Assembly: GCF_041260155.1 (NCBI RefSeq)
Contig: NC_091947.1
Coordinates: forward strand, 26,298,115 to 26,362,114
Source: Ptychodera flava
Lineage: Eukaryota; Hemichordata; Enteropneusta; Ptychoderidae
Length of the DNA stretch: 64,000 nucleotides
Reading direction: 5' to 3'
Shown: in pieces, positions 1 through 12,910 of the stretch
Layout: each line of letters opens with the position of its first letter
Numbering within the stretch: position 1 is the stretch's first letter
The notes under the pieces: generated by a model
The model's input: only the letters and a program-made list of their open reading frames with translations
Databases searched by the model: none
What the model was told of the DNA's origin: nothing
Made by a program: the position numbers and the translations under genes

Positions 1-955
1 TCATCCTAAAATCCATAGCCAATCTATTTTTAGCCATGTTACTTATATGTTTACACGTGCTGAGCGAAAAGTCGTCATGGTGAACATCAAAATTTGCATA
101 GAGGTTCTGCGTATGTGTGAATAGGTCGTCAAACTTTGAGGCGTCACCGTTGTCCACTTCACATGCTATAACGTTCTCCTATGAAAGGCTATGATCTGCA
201 GGTATTGATGTCAAATGACTAGAAAATTCACTTCCTGGATAGAATCATGAAAAATAAACCTTTCATTGTCTACATATAATAAAAATATCCTTTAAAAAAC
301 TCTTCATTCATGCATGGGCTACCAGACCTTGTCACTGGGCTACCAACTTCAGAAAATGGTAGCCCAATGGGACTACCAGGGAAAAAAGTTAATTTCGAGC
401 CCTGCTGTTCCATATCGAAGTACCAATAAATTTAACACAGATTGTCCTAAACAGGTTCTACATTTCGGTAGATAGAGATCATTTTGAGATCACTATATGT
501 GTGATCAAATAAAAAAAATGATCATTTGAAGTGCATGTCAATGAAATATCATGAAGTACATCATACACAAAAATGGCAACCTGAAGCTTAAATTATTTAT
601 ACACACCAAAAGGTTTCTTAAATAAAGAGTCACAATGAGCATCATAATTACTTCCTGATATAATACGCACTATTCTTTTTCCAATGACAAAAATATCTGA
701 AAGATATGATTTAAACGTACTACCCATACCTCGATACCAAAAGATATGTGAGGTAAAATGAAGGCATTATACAGCATAAATAAAAATGTTTGCAGGGTTA
801 TATACCTCAATTTATAAATTATACCACTAAACCTACAACTCTTTTTTCACGTCCACAACAAGCTGTTTCCAACGCAATTAATTGTCCATTGTTACCCTAC
901 AAAAGATGTAAATTTGTCACAGTCACATCACTTCACAACCTTCTGAAATCCTAAT
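1..955. other. Intergenic, AT-rich, no gene seen
   Basis: No coding segment is supported here. The only structure noticed is a short fold-back in which CTGGGCTACCA (335-345) faces TGGTAGCCCA (358-367), followed by text that looks like the end of a dispersed repeat (around 385-410). Confidence 0.5.
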
Positions 956-959
956 TTAC

Positions 960-1440
960 ATTGATTCACTAAGAGGAATGGTATCTGAACTGTTTTGGAT
1001 CGAATGGAACAGATTACAATCATCTGCATGAAGTCTTAAGTTGTAAAAGACCGAAGAGTTTGGTGTGTCGTTAATGTAAATTAAGAAAAGTGTAGGGCCA
1101 GGTATTTAGCCCTGTGGAATACCACACTTAATCTCTTTCTTCTGCGATTTAATGTTGCCAATGCTGATGACTAACTGGCTTCTTTGATAGATTTTAAATC
1201 ACTATAATGGTAACCCTCAAACTTCATAATGTTCTTAGATAATAAAGTGTCATGGTTCACAGTATCCAATGCTTTAGAAGAATCTATAAACATACCGAGA
1301 GATGGGTTACCGTTATCAATATCGTCTAGCAAACTCTGGATGGGACTTAGTGGTAAGATTTGACAACTGCAGTTCTCCCTAAAACAATATTGATGCTTAT
1401 ACAGACTGTTGTGCTTGTTTAAATAATTCACGATGCGTGG
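960..1440 (-). mobile_element. LINE reverse transcriptase fragment (non-LTR, decayed)
   Basis: The minus strand encodes a scrap of a non-LTR reverse transcriptase. An open frame over 1171-1431 reads HQYCFRENCSC, then SLLDDIDNGNPSLGMFID and SKALDTVNHDTLLSK, which fit the conserved early RT blocks including the D-x-x-KAFDTVNH region. In another frame the downstream text gives SIGNIKSQKKEIKCGIPQG, a stop, IPGPTLFLIYIND and RLHADDCNLFHS. These match the GxPQGSxLGPxLFxIYIND and FADD palm motifs. One frameshift near 1175, one in-frame stop after PQG and the His in HADD show that it is dead. No endonuclease domain or 3' tail is seen, so it is an internal fragment of a CR1/Jockey-type LINE. The clade is not resolved. 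Confidence 0.85.
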
Positions 1441-1578
1441 ATTTACAGTTTTTCTAAGGGTTTACTCAAAAACTGTAAACCAGATTAAGACTTTCTGCTG
1501 ATTTCTCCAGCTCCTCTATGCGAGTTTTCAGATGATCTTTTGTTTTCTTTAGTTCTCGGTTTCCATGCTTAATTAAGG

Positions 1579-1714
1579 AACAACCCCCGCCGCACGAGGG
1601 TATACCGAAGATTTTGGTACAATGCGCGACTTATAGCACTCGCCTATCGGCTCGTGCTATATGGAGCGAATTGTACTAAAATCTCGTGTATACCCGACTG
1701 CGGCGGGAGTTATT
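1579..1714. mobile_element. Small palindromic element
   Basis: Two arms face each other around a centre near 1640-1660. The left arm begins AACAACCCCCGCCGC and continues GAGGGTATAC and TTTTGGTACAAT. The right arm is its imperfect inverse and ends CGGCGGGAGTTATT. The core TATAGCACTCG / CTCGTGCTATA is also self-complementary. It is non-coding and MITE-sized. No target duplication was identified. Confidence 0.6.
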
Positions 1715-3320
1715 GCTATTATATTATATCAACTTGTGTGTCTTTTTTGTCTTACTTGTTTATTTTCGACACTTTAAGCCAAAAATGCAGAAAACGGACG
1801 TATGAGAGATCGAACGACGGAAATTTAGCGCACGAGACCGAGCATTTTTATAAGTTTGAATTACTTTGACATGACAACAGACGCACACAGCATCCTACGA
1901 TAACATACGAACACTAACTTACGACCTGCTGCAGACACAGAAAATGGGTCAAGAGTTCAAATCACAAGAAAAAGTAACAATTTTCCGTGAATTTACATAA
2001 GAAGAATAGTCCTGGCTGTTTTGGCATACTAAAATACATTTGTCTTATTTTGTACTGATGCGTCGATCATCGCGCAACATTCAGTCTCGGTACAGTGAGG
2101 TTACACGTGCTATTTTTGAATGGTGGATAATTTGGACGTTCTTGTACAAGTAAACAAGCAGTTTTGAAATAATCCGGACTTGGGATGACAGCGACTGTGA
2201 TCAACAGTTTTGCAGAGTGTGTTGCCCGATTCAGCGAGAGTTGGACGCTGACACTGCTTGTTGCATTTGGTGTCAACTTTCGTCGCAGTCACCAGGAGTA
2301 ATCCCATTGTTCTTTTGAACCCTGTGCTGCGGCATTTTGTAATACTGACGTGTTTTGTAATAACTTACGCAAAATGTAATAAGGGGTATCAGCATTTTGT
2401 AATAACGTCTGCAGTATTTTGTAATAAACCAGTCTACGCGTTTTGTAACAAGGGTATCAGCATTTTGTAATAAAAAATTGTCTACGCAAAATGTAACAAA
2501 GGTATCAGCATTTTGTAATAATTCGCACTTTGTAATAACAGTTAACGCATTTTGTAATAATTTTAGAAAACTTTTCCAGTTTTAAAGCATTAACAGATAT
2601 TTTATTGACTTTGGAATTTTATTACAAAGTGTGTGTTACTCGTTAAGTAAGTACAAAAAATGATCGCTCCCTTACTTCCATTTCAAATTAGAAAGACTTT
2701 ATTTTAGAAAGCTGTCAATCAGTATTTTACCAAATGATCATCTGAGGCAGGTAACTACTAGACTTTGACTAGTTTATTATCATATATCTGAGAGAATCAT
2801 TGGTATACACAGTCAGTTGATTTATTAAATAGAGGATAACGACATTCTTTCTGATGTATTGCAGACAACCAGCGATCTACAGGTAGATACTCAGATAAAA
2901 TAAAATATAATAACTTAAAATAAATATTATACGTCTGCCTTCGCAAACAATAGAATCGAGCTTCCGTAAAAACGGGCACGTAACGGGCATGCAATAACCC
3001 CTTTACTTTCATATTGATGATAAACATTGCATCATTGAATGGCTCCATACTGAAACTCCATACTGTCCTTTGAAAAGAACTTCTGAGAAAAGAGACAGAA
3101 GTAACTGTATTGCGACTGTTTGAAGGTGAAAAATATTATGAGGTAATAACGAAAGTTCACCAAGACGGCACTGTACAAATATGGCACGACATCGCTGCTC
3201 GGCTCGCACATCGAATGTTGGATGAGCGCGTGATGTAAACAAAGATGGCGCTTAACCTTAACCCGCTCGCAGTTAAGAAAGCGATGCAGAATATGTCTCT
3301 AAAGTGTATGGAATAATGCA

Positions 3321-3324
3321 TCTA

Positions 3325-3383
<59 letters not shown>

Positions 3384-3384
3384 T
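3321..3384 (+). repeat. (CTGT)n microsatellite
   Basis: About 15 near-perfect CTGT/GTCT units, with one T variant near the right end. The array lies inside the 3.6-kb inverted-repeat element. Confidence 0.95.
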
Positions 3385-3949
3385 TCTATGGCTGTTATAA
3401 TTTAATGATAATTGCAGATATTTGGCATGTATAACCACTAGAAAAGCGAATCAAATTTAGCTTAATCATAGTATTGCTGGGCAGCTTATCTTAGCCCGTT
3501 GGCTAGACAAATTTTACCATTGGGCGATAGCGTAGATTCAAAGGAGGAACACAACGGGAAAGAAATAATTCTGAGAAAACAAAACCATGGCTCAGTAGAT
3601 ATGAATTGTCACCTTTTACATAGAAGGAAAAGTGGCTGGTCTGTCGATAGAGCTTTATTTTGTCCTTGTCTATGTGATGATTAAAATAAATTATCATTCA
3701 GTATTTTAATTGACTGCTTCACGTCAGTGTTTATTTCAGTATATTTTGATGAATATCAGCTGTCAGCATTGACATATTAACATGCCCCTCCCATCTTATT
3801 ACCGTAAATTATCGACAATCAACTTTAGAGAAACACATATCATACGTATAGAAGTTACTTAGAATACTGCAACCTTTCGTACGTTATTTCCCACTTTAAC
3901 CCTTTGCACCCAAGGCCCTAGGGTGGAGTTGACATTTGGAAGTACCATC

Positions 3950-5050
3950 TATCTAACATGACGTCTGACTTCTTAAATTAACAAAGACTGTCCCCCATAC
4001 CATTATATTTTTGGAAACACCATAAAATACTTGTCCCAAAATATGCAAATTATGGTCATGTGACCTCATTAAGTATTCAAAATGGCCGCCAATATATAAA
4101 ATATTGTATTTTTTCAACATATTTCTTTATTTTCATAGGAATTCCTCATTAATTCATCATTTTTCATCACCAAACCTGTTTTCTATCACGTCAGCATGGA
4201 CTGAAATGAAATTGTGACAGAAAGTTTTGAAAAAACACTGATATTTTGTATCATTTTGACCTGCTAAGTGTAATGTAAACAAAGGCTCTGTATAAGTGTT
4301 AGGTCGGTCAAAGCATAATGTAACATAACATCCAGCACCTAATATTATGAAATATTTCCCACAGTAAGTATGTATATTTTGAATGACAATGACACACTTG
4401 TCCCAAAAATATGCTTAAACTGGTCATGTGACCTAATTAGGTATTTAAATGGCCGCCAACAATATAAATTTATCATTATTTTACATGTTTTCCAATTTTC
4501 CAGTAAAAAATAATGGATATTGTGTCATATCCAAATGCTAAATCACATTTTAAAGTTAACTTCATATAAAATGATAAACTTTACACAGATCTGATAAAAC
4601 TTACACAGATTTTCTTCACTTCACTCATAAGTGAAGAATTACACACAGCGCCCTTCAATATGGGTCAGACAGGTCAAGGTATCCTATTTTATAACATCTG
4701 ACTATTGAATTAATCAAAATTTGTCCACAATTACAAGATATTTTTGGAATTGTAGTATTACAATTGCCCCCAAAATATGCCAATACTGATCACATGACCT
4801 CATTAAATATTGAAAATGGCCACCAGTATTCTAAATTTACAATGATTTTCACGTATTGCTTCTCTTTCTGACGACATTCTGAAGAATTTCTCACTCACCA
4901 TTTTGCAATTATGTCTAAATGTATAGTAGATTCTGTTGTCTACAACTGATGGTTCCAAGAAAATGTTTGTAACATCATTTTTATGAACCCAATAAAAGCT
5001 TCGTTCAAATCACAGTGTACACTAACATTACAATCATTTTGCAAAACTCA
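3950..5050. repeat. Three tandem ~366-bp units
   Basis: The phrase TTGTCCCAAAATATGC, then GGTCATGTGACCT and AATGGCCGCCA, recurs at about 4030, 4397 and 4763. Each unit is preceded by a CATCTGACTT/TTAAATTA-like phrase. Spacing is 367 and 366 nt, and the units have diverged by substitutions and small indels. They form the core of the 2319-5910 element and do not encode protein. Confidence 0.8.
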
Positions 5051-5910
5051 GAATTTGATTATTCGAGTTTTGCAAACTTCATCCAATATATGTGCAAAAC
5101 CATAAGAATACACAATTTTCTTGTAACCAAAACAATATTTATTGTTTTTCTTTAGTAAAAAAAGTAATGTAGCAACGCCCTAAAAATCAGACCGAAACCC
5201 TCAAAATGTCATAAGGGAATCATTTCTGGATAAGGTTGGTTTTGTGGTATGTACATCATTAGTATAATAAAATTAAGTCTTAGAACACACACACTGTCAA
5301 TATTGATGATGTCGCTGTCTTTCATAATATTCTGATCTCTGCATGTCATCTCCAAGCCTTCATCTTTTCATCCACCAACAGTAACATTGAAGAGAAAAAA
5401 ATGCAGAAAGGTCTGCAGTATATTGTCTTTTCAAGTACAGTACTGTATGTAAAAGTACAGTACTGTATAAACCTACTAAAACTTTCTCAGTTAAAATCGC
5501 ATACAATAAATCTCATTCTGTCTTCAATTGCATTTTGATTGTCAACTCAGACCCCCTTATATGGCGTCAATATGATAACCTAGCACTGGTAGAGAGATAT
5601 AATCCCGATATCATTATATGCTACTACATTTTTACGTATTCAGAAACCACAAATCATTTTGAAATACATACAATATCAGCGGATGTCTATAATTCTTACA
5701 AAATGCGTTAACTAATGTTACAAAACGCGTTTTATTACAAAACGCTGATACCCTTATTACAAATCGCGTAAACAATATTTTATTACAAAATGCTGATACC
5801 TTTATTACAAAATGCGTAGACCATTTTATTACAAAATGCTGATACCCTTATTACATTTTGCGTAAGTTGTTACAAAATGCGTCATATTATAAAATGCCGC
5901 AGTACAACCC

Positions 5911-7880
5911 CTTTGTCTACATTGTTAGAACATCCTCGTCTGTTACAGCCCAAACTTTGGCAAAGAATATCTGACATACCGTTACTGTGAGGAAGTGTCA
6001 ATTTATTTGTGTATGAACGAATACTAGCTTCATTTTAAAGAGCTGTATGTCCAGCGTCTCGTCTCCCGCTGAACAACAACAACAACAACAACAAAAACAA
6101 CAAAAACAACAACAACAAAAACAAATTTATTGAGTCCAAATATATTTTCTTTTTCTTTATCTTTGATATATCTAATAATAATAATCATCATCATCATCGT
6201 TAGCGTCATCATCATCATCATATAATCATCATTACCATTGGAGATCGAGGTCCCAATGTCTATGTGCCGACGGAAGCGTTCGTATATCCGCCGCCATTGT
6301 GGATCTGCCTCGAAAAGCATGCTGGTATACTATGACAATTTTCCGCCACCGCCAAATTGTGATTGTTCTCTTTTTGAAATTGTTTTCCTTGTTACACGAC
6401 GGCCGAGGGTTGTGATTCGACTGCGTGTAACTCTATGGGGACCGAAAAGATAGTGGTCTACTATAACAACTGTCGATCATGTTGGAATATATTTGATTTC
6501 GTTATCGTTTTACTTTGAATTTACTTTTATCTTCATTTTAGTTTGAATTTTTATTTTCAAAGTTTCTTTGATTTTTCATTTAATTTAATTTTTATTTCAC
6601 TTGAAATGTTTTCAATTTTAATTTCACTTTATTATATTTTCATTTCAATTATGATTTAATTTTTTGTTTCTTAAAGAAAGTTTTTTTTATTTGTTTCGAT
6701 ATTACTTTATTTAATACGAATTCTTTTGTCAAAAGATCACGTTTAAAATAACATTCAACATAAAACAAAACACACTAATAATTTTGATATATTTTTGTCG
6801 TTGACAACTCCAGGCCACCATAGATTATGTATCAGGTTCAGTTTTCAGACACCACTAACAGGTTCTATTTCCAGACATCACTTGAAAATGAAATGTAATC
6901 ATATTTGAATCTTAATAACTATAATAGCACTGAATCTCAATATCTTTGAGAGTGCATAATGAGTTGCATCTTACTGACTTTGACCTAGCATAATGAGGTT
7001 AAACTTGAACAAGGCTCTGTGTTGTAGAGGGAAAAACGCCAACTCACATTCACATTTGCCGTGAAACACGGTAACTTTTTTCCAGAGATTCCGGTTCAGT
7101 TACGTGCACTCCAGTCTTTTAGACAACATATACATCAACATGTGATCATCTGGTTGTATTTGTTGAGAGAGGAAAATCATGGAGACGATGTCACAATATC
7201 TTACTATCAGGAACAGCGCCCTCTACCTGATTTTTATTCACATCCACGATGTTGGGTTGCATCCTCCAAACATGCTATTTCACTTGTTTGAAGCAATTAT
7301 ATTTTCGTCTAGGGAGATTTTTAACCGGACGGGGTGACTATTATAATTTTCACTGCTATGTTGTTGTTATGATGATCAGAAGATGGTGACTGTTTGATAA
7401 TGGAAAATTGAGTTGCTTTTACGTGCAGCCAATGCTCGCCCGTTCACAGTACACACCATGTTGTTGAATAGCTGCATACATGACGTCGTTGTTTCAAGTT
7501 TACCTTCCAGTTCAATATATGATTCAAGTTGAAATTTCACCAAATTTTCACTTCTGTATCCGGGAATTGTGTATTTAGTTTGATTTGAAACAGCGATATA
7601 AAATACTAAGTCAGTTAAAATCGTCGCTGTGTTTTGTTAATTCGCTATGGTTAGCTAACGGTAACGATGTCATCGTGCCATGCCTGTTTACATGGGATCA
7701 TGGGAATATCAAGCCTGTTAGTAATTTTTTGCCCTTTACGACTTCTTTGGATATAAGTCGAATTTTGAAAGTGATTAAAAGTTCGAATGTTGTTCAATAA
7801 TTATAGAATAACCGCAGTTTTGTGTTGCCTAATTTGGGGCTTATACTCGGACGAGTACTGTAATAGGAAATGTTGGACTT
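5911..7880. other. Intergenic stretch with simple repeats, no gene seen
   Basis: It contains a (CAA)n-rich run at 6071-6124 and (ATC)n at about 6178-6234. A more GC- and CpG-rich patch lies at 6240-6440, without a credible protein. The rest is T-rich or unremarkable. Confidence 0.5.
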
Positions 7881-10800
7881 ACTCGTCCCAGGAATTACAT
7901 TTTGTGTTCTTTGCATCGCCATATGCATAATAATATGGACAATTTGATATCCAAAGATCACAAAGTTGAAGTCCTCACTTTCCTAAAAAAAAAAATTTCA
8001 AACACTCCTTCTTAACGGAACGGTATAATTACAAAAAATCTACGTTATTTATACGTTTGGTTTATACGGAATGGTTTAATTACAAAAAAATCTACATTAT
8101 TTATACGTTTTATGTGACCGATGCGCCAAACGCGTAGCGATCTTACCGTATGTTTAACTCTTTGAACAATCATAAAGCATATAGTCGATGCAGTGGAATT
8201 GACCAAATATGAAAATATATCAAAGTAAACATTCCGTCTTTGTTTTCTCTGACCCGCTGAAAGCGAGCACATCCTAGGTAAATGAGCTAAAGGTATTCAT
8301 TATTGCATTTCGTGGTTTACGTAGTATTAGTGTAGTTAATTATCATTATCATTATCATCATCGTCTTCATCTTCATCATCATCACCATCATCATCATCAA
8401 CGTTATCATTTTTTTCTAATAAAAATGTCAAGTTTAATTTTAGAATCGTTCGAAGTGTGTGATTCGAGTGATTTCTTATATAACTTTATTGTTTACGTGA
8501 TAACGCTTGAGTTGGTTAAACGCGATACTATAGAGGGTTATTCTCGAATCTTTGCACTACCGCGGAGACTCAACTCTGTCACCATGAAATATAATAGGTT
8601 GCTTTCACCAATGCCATATAGATTTGCTTTATATCTTATAAGCATACACGAGAGAGGCTGTTTTAAACTACCTTTGTTCGGTTTACAGATTTGAACCTTA
8701 CCTTTCGTACTTTCAAATGCGATGTTCAAAGAATCTGGAATCTTTATTTAATCTGATTGTGGAGTCAAAACCAAAACTGAGTGTAAAATTTCGAAACTTA
8801 CGTTTTCGTCAATATTTTTCTTTGAAGAGTCGCTTTTGTATAATATTTATATATTGCGTAACATATCTGGACAACATCAACCAAATCTTTACACAAGATA
8901 TGGCCCTTAGAGATATTAGGTAATAATGACGGCTTCAATATTTTAAATTTCAGGTTGAAAATGTTGGAAATATATACTTTGATAAATATTTTATCGAACA
9001 TGTTACCTAATATGGATTAGGTATCTTTCGTAAAACAGCTAGAATTGTTCAAGGTATGTGTCAATAAATATATGCTTGAGTATATGTAGAGGGCTGTTAA
9101 GTATTCTGTTAAAATAAAATAAATCGATCGGTAGATTTTTTGTGAAAGAAGACCCCTTCCACTTCACAACTTCTGCCGCTGAATCATTTGGTGACGGTCC
9201 AAGTCCCTTTTGCTAGCCAAATGTGCCACTAAAACAGCGCACACTGCTACACTTTCTCATATGCAGGATTATTATGAATATGCAGGATTACTTTGTTGTT
9301 GTTTTTAACAAGCAAGCATAGACATAAAGATGAATGCTAAGAATACATACACCTACACTATATTTTGTCATTACTACAATACATGCTATTCCTCGGAAAA
9401 ACCTTTGTTTTGGCCCTGCAATTGCTCTTTTTGAGGATATTTTGACGGCCTAAAAATAAATGACACGAAAATGTACCAATCCAAACGATTTATTGACAGC
9501 CTCTAGATACTCAGAACAAAATGTATCAACAAATCTATCCACAGTTCCGGTAATCTTAGGCATATTACTTAGAACGTAGCTAGATTACACAGGTTTTGAG
9601 TTTAGAGAGGTTTCTCAGTCAAGCGTAATTTGAACTCTGACCTCCGGTGTCCCATGACACCACGTTGTAATTTACTAGCAGTCCTAAAATGGGTTAATAC
9701 CATTGGACTTTTAAGAACCTTTACTGAACCAAAGACAATTATAGTAAATACAGTTAAGGAGACGAACGCTTGTGTAACGTACTTTTGAATACAATAATAT
9801 GCAAACTTGATACGAAAATCAAAATATTCTTCATATTGAGGTGCACAATATAGTCGAAGTCCAAATGTCACAAAGACTCAAGAGAAGTGAAAGAATAATA
9901 CCTTTGATCTGCTGGCTTCCAAAATTTAAAATCTTGTTCACTTGAATAACTCTTTCATCTAAAAACTAAAGAAATAGATTAATTTTCTAAAAGCTATTTT
10001 ATATCTGCTTTTGTGCCTTGGCAGATAAGAACTAATTGAAAACTCATTTGTTTCAACATTGGTTATTTCCAGACTAATTAAGAAGGCGCCTTTAAATAAC
10101 GGTTTGTTTGGTTTTTTTTCCCAAATAATCGACACGACACGGGTTAAGCGAGTTACACACTGCATACAGATATAGTCTCTGACAGTGAAAAATAGCCAGG
10201 ACCACAAATTGATTCGTATTTCACTTTGACTCGTCAACCACAATAAACGTTCAAACACTAAACTCTAATATCTATATGAATGTGTTCCTTTTCCGGGTTT
10301 GACCCAGTGGAAACCTTTGCAGAGCTACAACTTCATATCTTGTTTGATCAAATCTGATCCCTTTTCGGCAATCATGATGGTAGGTGCGTTTGTATTACCG
10401 GAAGTGAGATGAGGCATGACAGAGGCGTCAACCACACGAACATTGTCCAGTCCTCGCACTCTGAAACAACATCAACAAAAAGACACGATTGGAATTTAGG
10501 GCAAATGGTGACTAAATACGAGACTAGTCGCAGTATGTTCCGATAAATTCCATCAAAGATAATCCCTAAATCTGTGTTTGTGCACCGGATATAAATTTTG
10601 AAGATATCTCGCAAGGAATACTAATCATTGATCGGCATTGTTTACTGCGCAATTCAACCTAACACGTACGAATAGAATTGAAACCTTCGAAAGAAACTTT
10701 ACCTGAGGGTTGGGTCAACCACCGCTGCTTCATCGTTCTTTGCTCCCATCTTACATGTTCCCACCGGATGATATAAAGTGAGGGACACGTGACGGATGAC

Positions 10801-12910
10801 GTGTTCCCAGTATTCATCCGAGTCCATTTCATGGGGACAGTTTGGGAATCGGAAGTAGGTCGGTGTCATCCTACAAGAGAAGAATTTTATCTTAAGGCGA
10901 ATCTGTCCCTGACAATCTTATTTATTACACTTCACATCTGTCTCCTATTTTCCCTTTTTGTCTAAAGCCCTATTCGATAGACTATGGCGCGTGGTAGCAT
11001 GATATAATATAATAGTTGTTTTTGAAGTCCGTCTTCATAAAAATTCCCCTGTTCAACATGCTTATCCTTCATTCACCCTGCCCTAAAAAGTTCAGCTTTA
11101 TCTATAGCTATACTGCAGTCTTATGTAATTTAATCGAACCAAGTAACGTTGAATTGTTGGAATGGCTAAGTAAAAGATAACTTTCTTCTTACCTCATGCA
11201 AGCGGTACACTTACCCAATTTTTTTCACAGCTTCAGAATTTGCCAATTTCTGGAGAACACGTACACCCTAAATGACAAATAGAATATGTAGTGTACTTTA
11301 CTCTCTCTTTATCTCTAAAAACCTCTCAATGAAATTAATTGAACTCTCGAAACTCTTGATTTATATATGGAATCAGCTCAATAATATCAACCTTTATCAT
11401 CCTTTTGACATCATCAGGGTCTTCGAGGTAGTGAGGGTCTATGATTGGATAAGCCATTGGATCACGACTACGCAGTCTAAAAATACTTTGCCGACACTGT
11501 TTGGATGAAGCAGTATCAATATGAAACTACAACCTATTCTGGCATCCATTTCAGCGAAGCTTGAATGTTCAAGAGTTTCACTATAAACCTGTTGAAATAA
11601 GATGAAAAGAAGAAGAAACTAGAAATGTGGTATACCGTTTTCATGTTGTGGTTGCATGACCTTGCATCTTGTTCTTTGTTTTAGGCTGTAAAATGTATCC
11701 AAACTTGCAGATCTTTTCCCCAATAAATAAAATTACAATTAAGAAAAAACTTCGTAGTATATAGTTAGCTGTCACCTTCCCTCTGTTAACATGAAACTGA
11801 CATGTACACCTTCTCCTCTAATGCAATGAATGTCATCGATATACTTGCAAAACATTATTTAAACTGCATAAATATTATGTTATTCGAGAGATACTCACTC
11901 GTCGCTAAAATTCCAAGCTGTTTTTTCTTTGCCTCCATATATATAATAATCTGGACACCAGATAATCTGAATTTCTGGCCATGGAGACCCTTCCTGTGTG
12001 TAAATTTGTTTGGTAATATTACAATAGCTATGGTGTTATCATTTCAAGCAAACATTGTCAAATCGTCACTTACTAAATAGTTCCTTACATGAAAACCACA
12101 AACTCATCGTCAATTGGGATACAGATTTAATATAGACTCATCGTTAACAGGGATACAGATTAAATACATAAATGTGTAACTGCAGACATTGTAGGAAGTA
12201 TATTTAATAAATATGAGCCTTGAACTTGAAAACGATCTAACAAGCTCTCTACAGAACAAGAGAGGTGAACGTTTGTACCACATTATCGAATGTTCACTGA
12301 ACATTTTTGTACATTACATGAAGTAAATCTAGTTGAAACTGAAAGAGATGATATATTGGACTTCTGATTTTCGCGAGATGGTACCTCAAATGTGTTTAGT
12401 GCAAGGACACAAAGAGTTCCATTCCATTTTGTCAAAACGAAATTAGTGGTTTGAAACGAAATCGACCGATCAACAATTTATCATCCCTTTGTTTGTCACT
12501 TCCTTTCTGTTCTCCTAGCAAATGAAAACGGTGTTTTAAATCGGATTCGAACTCACAACGTACGGTACTCAGTCACATAGGAGAAGTCACAGACAAAACC
12601 AATGAAACACTTGAGATGCGTCACAAACATCAGACTTTTGCAAGCAGCCACAGAAACTTCCTCATAAGATGTTAGATTCTAGCTTGGCATGGACATATAA
12701 CATGTTTTACTTTTATTTAGTGCAAATCCTAGCCTTGCAAATGAGTACACGTTAAGGACAAAGGTCATTTCCTTTACACGATACATATACTCTAATTAGG
12801 GGATTTAGTAAGAGCAGTGTTTCATTGACCCGCGCAAAATATATTTTACAACCTTACCTTCGTCTTGGTAAATCCAGCCACATCCACTCCAGTTGTAGAA
12901 ACAACACCCT
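7880..12910 (-). repeat. Segmental duplication, left copy (3' half and 3' flank of gene A)
   Basis: This block matches 40790-45600 in the same order and orientation. Flank landmarks repeat, for example CATCGCCATATGCATAAT (7915) against CATCGCCATATACATAAT (40830), and the TATGTGACC, TATGAAAATATATCAAA and ATTATCATTATC regions. The intron text around exons 10-15 also aligns. A (TCA)n run at 8340-8400 lies in the flank. The right boundary falls at the exon 10/intron 9 junction of A. Apart from gene A's last exons I see no gene here. Confidence 0.85.
12528..12600 (-). mobile_element. 5'-truncated SINE fragment with 7-bp target duplication
   Basis: A 73-bp insert is bounded by AATGAAA at 12521-12527 and 12601-12607. 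On the minus strand it ends in a tRNA-like tract with GTTGTGAGTTCGAATCC (B-box type) and matches the tRNA-like parts of the SINEs at 33.8 and 59.7 kb. It lies in intron 10 of copy A. The paralogous place in copy C (about 45225) lacks it and shows a single AATGAAA. Confidence 0.75.

Larger units (their letters stand above)
2319..5910. mobile_element. 3.6-kb element with ~230-bp terminal inverted repeats
   Basis: The left end (2323-2555) and right end (5697-5906) are inverted copies of each other, starting TGTGCTGCGGC and, on the other strand, TGTACTGCGGC. Each terminal repeat is built from iterations of GCATTTTGTAATAA and GGTATCAGCATTTTG spaced 30-60 nt apart. ACCC lies directly outside both ends (2319-2322 and 5907-5910), a plausible 4-bp target duplication. 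The interior holds a (CTGT)n array and three copies of a ~366-bp unit. No transposase-like frame is seen, so it is a non-autonomous DNA element. Its superfamily is not assigned. Confidence 0.8.

Noticed and set aside
2323-2555. CRISPR-like spaced repeats
   Set aside because: Spacing is irregular, the repeats are AT-rich and vary, and the whole block recurs inverted at 5.7-5.9 kb, so it is a transposon end.
6030-6320. 96-codon minus-strand frame with Met- and Val-rich runs
   Set aside because: Produced by the (ATC)n and (CAA)n simple repeats.
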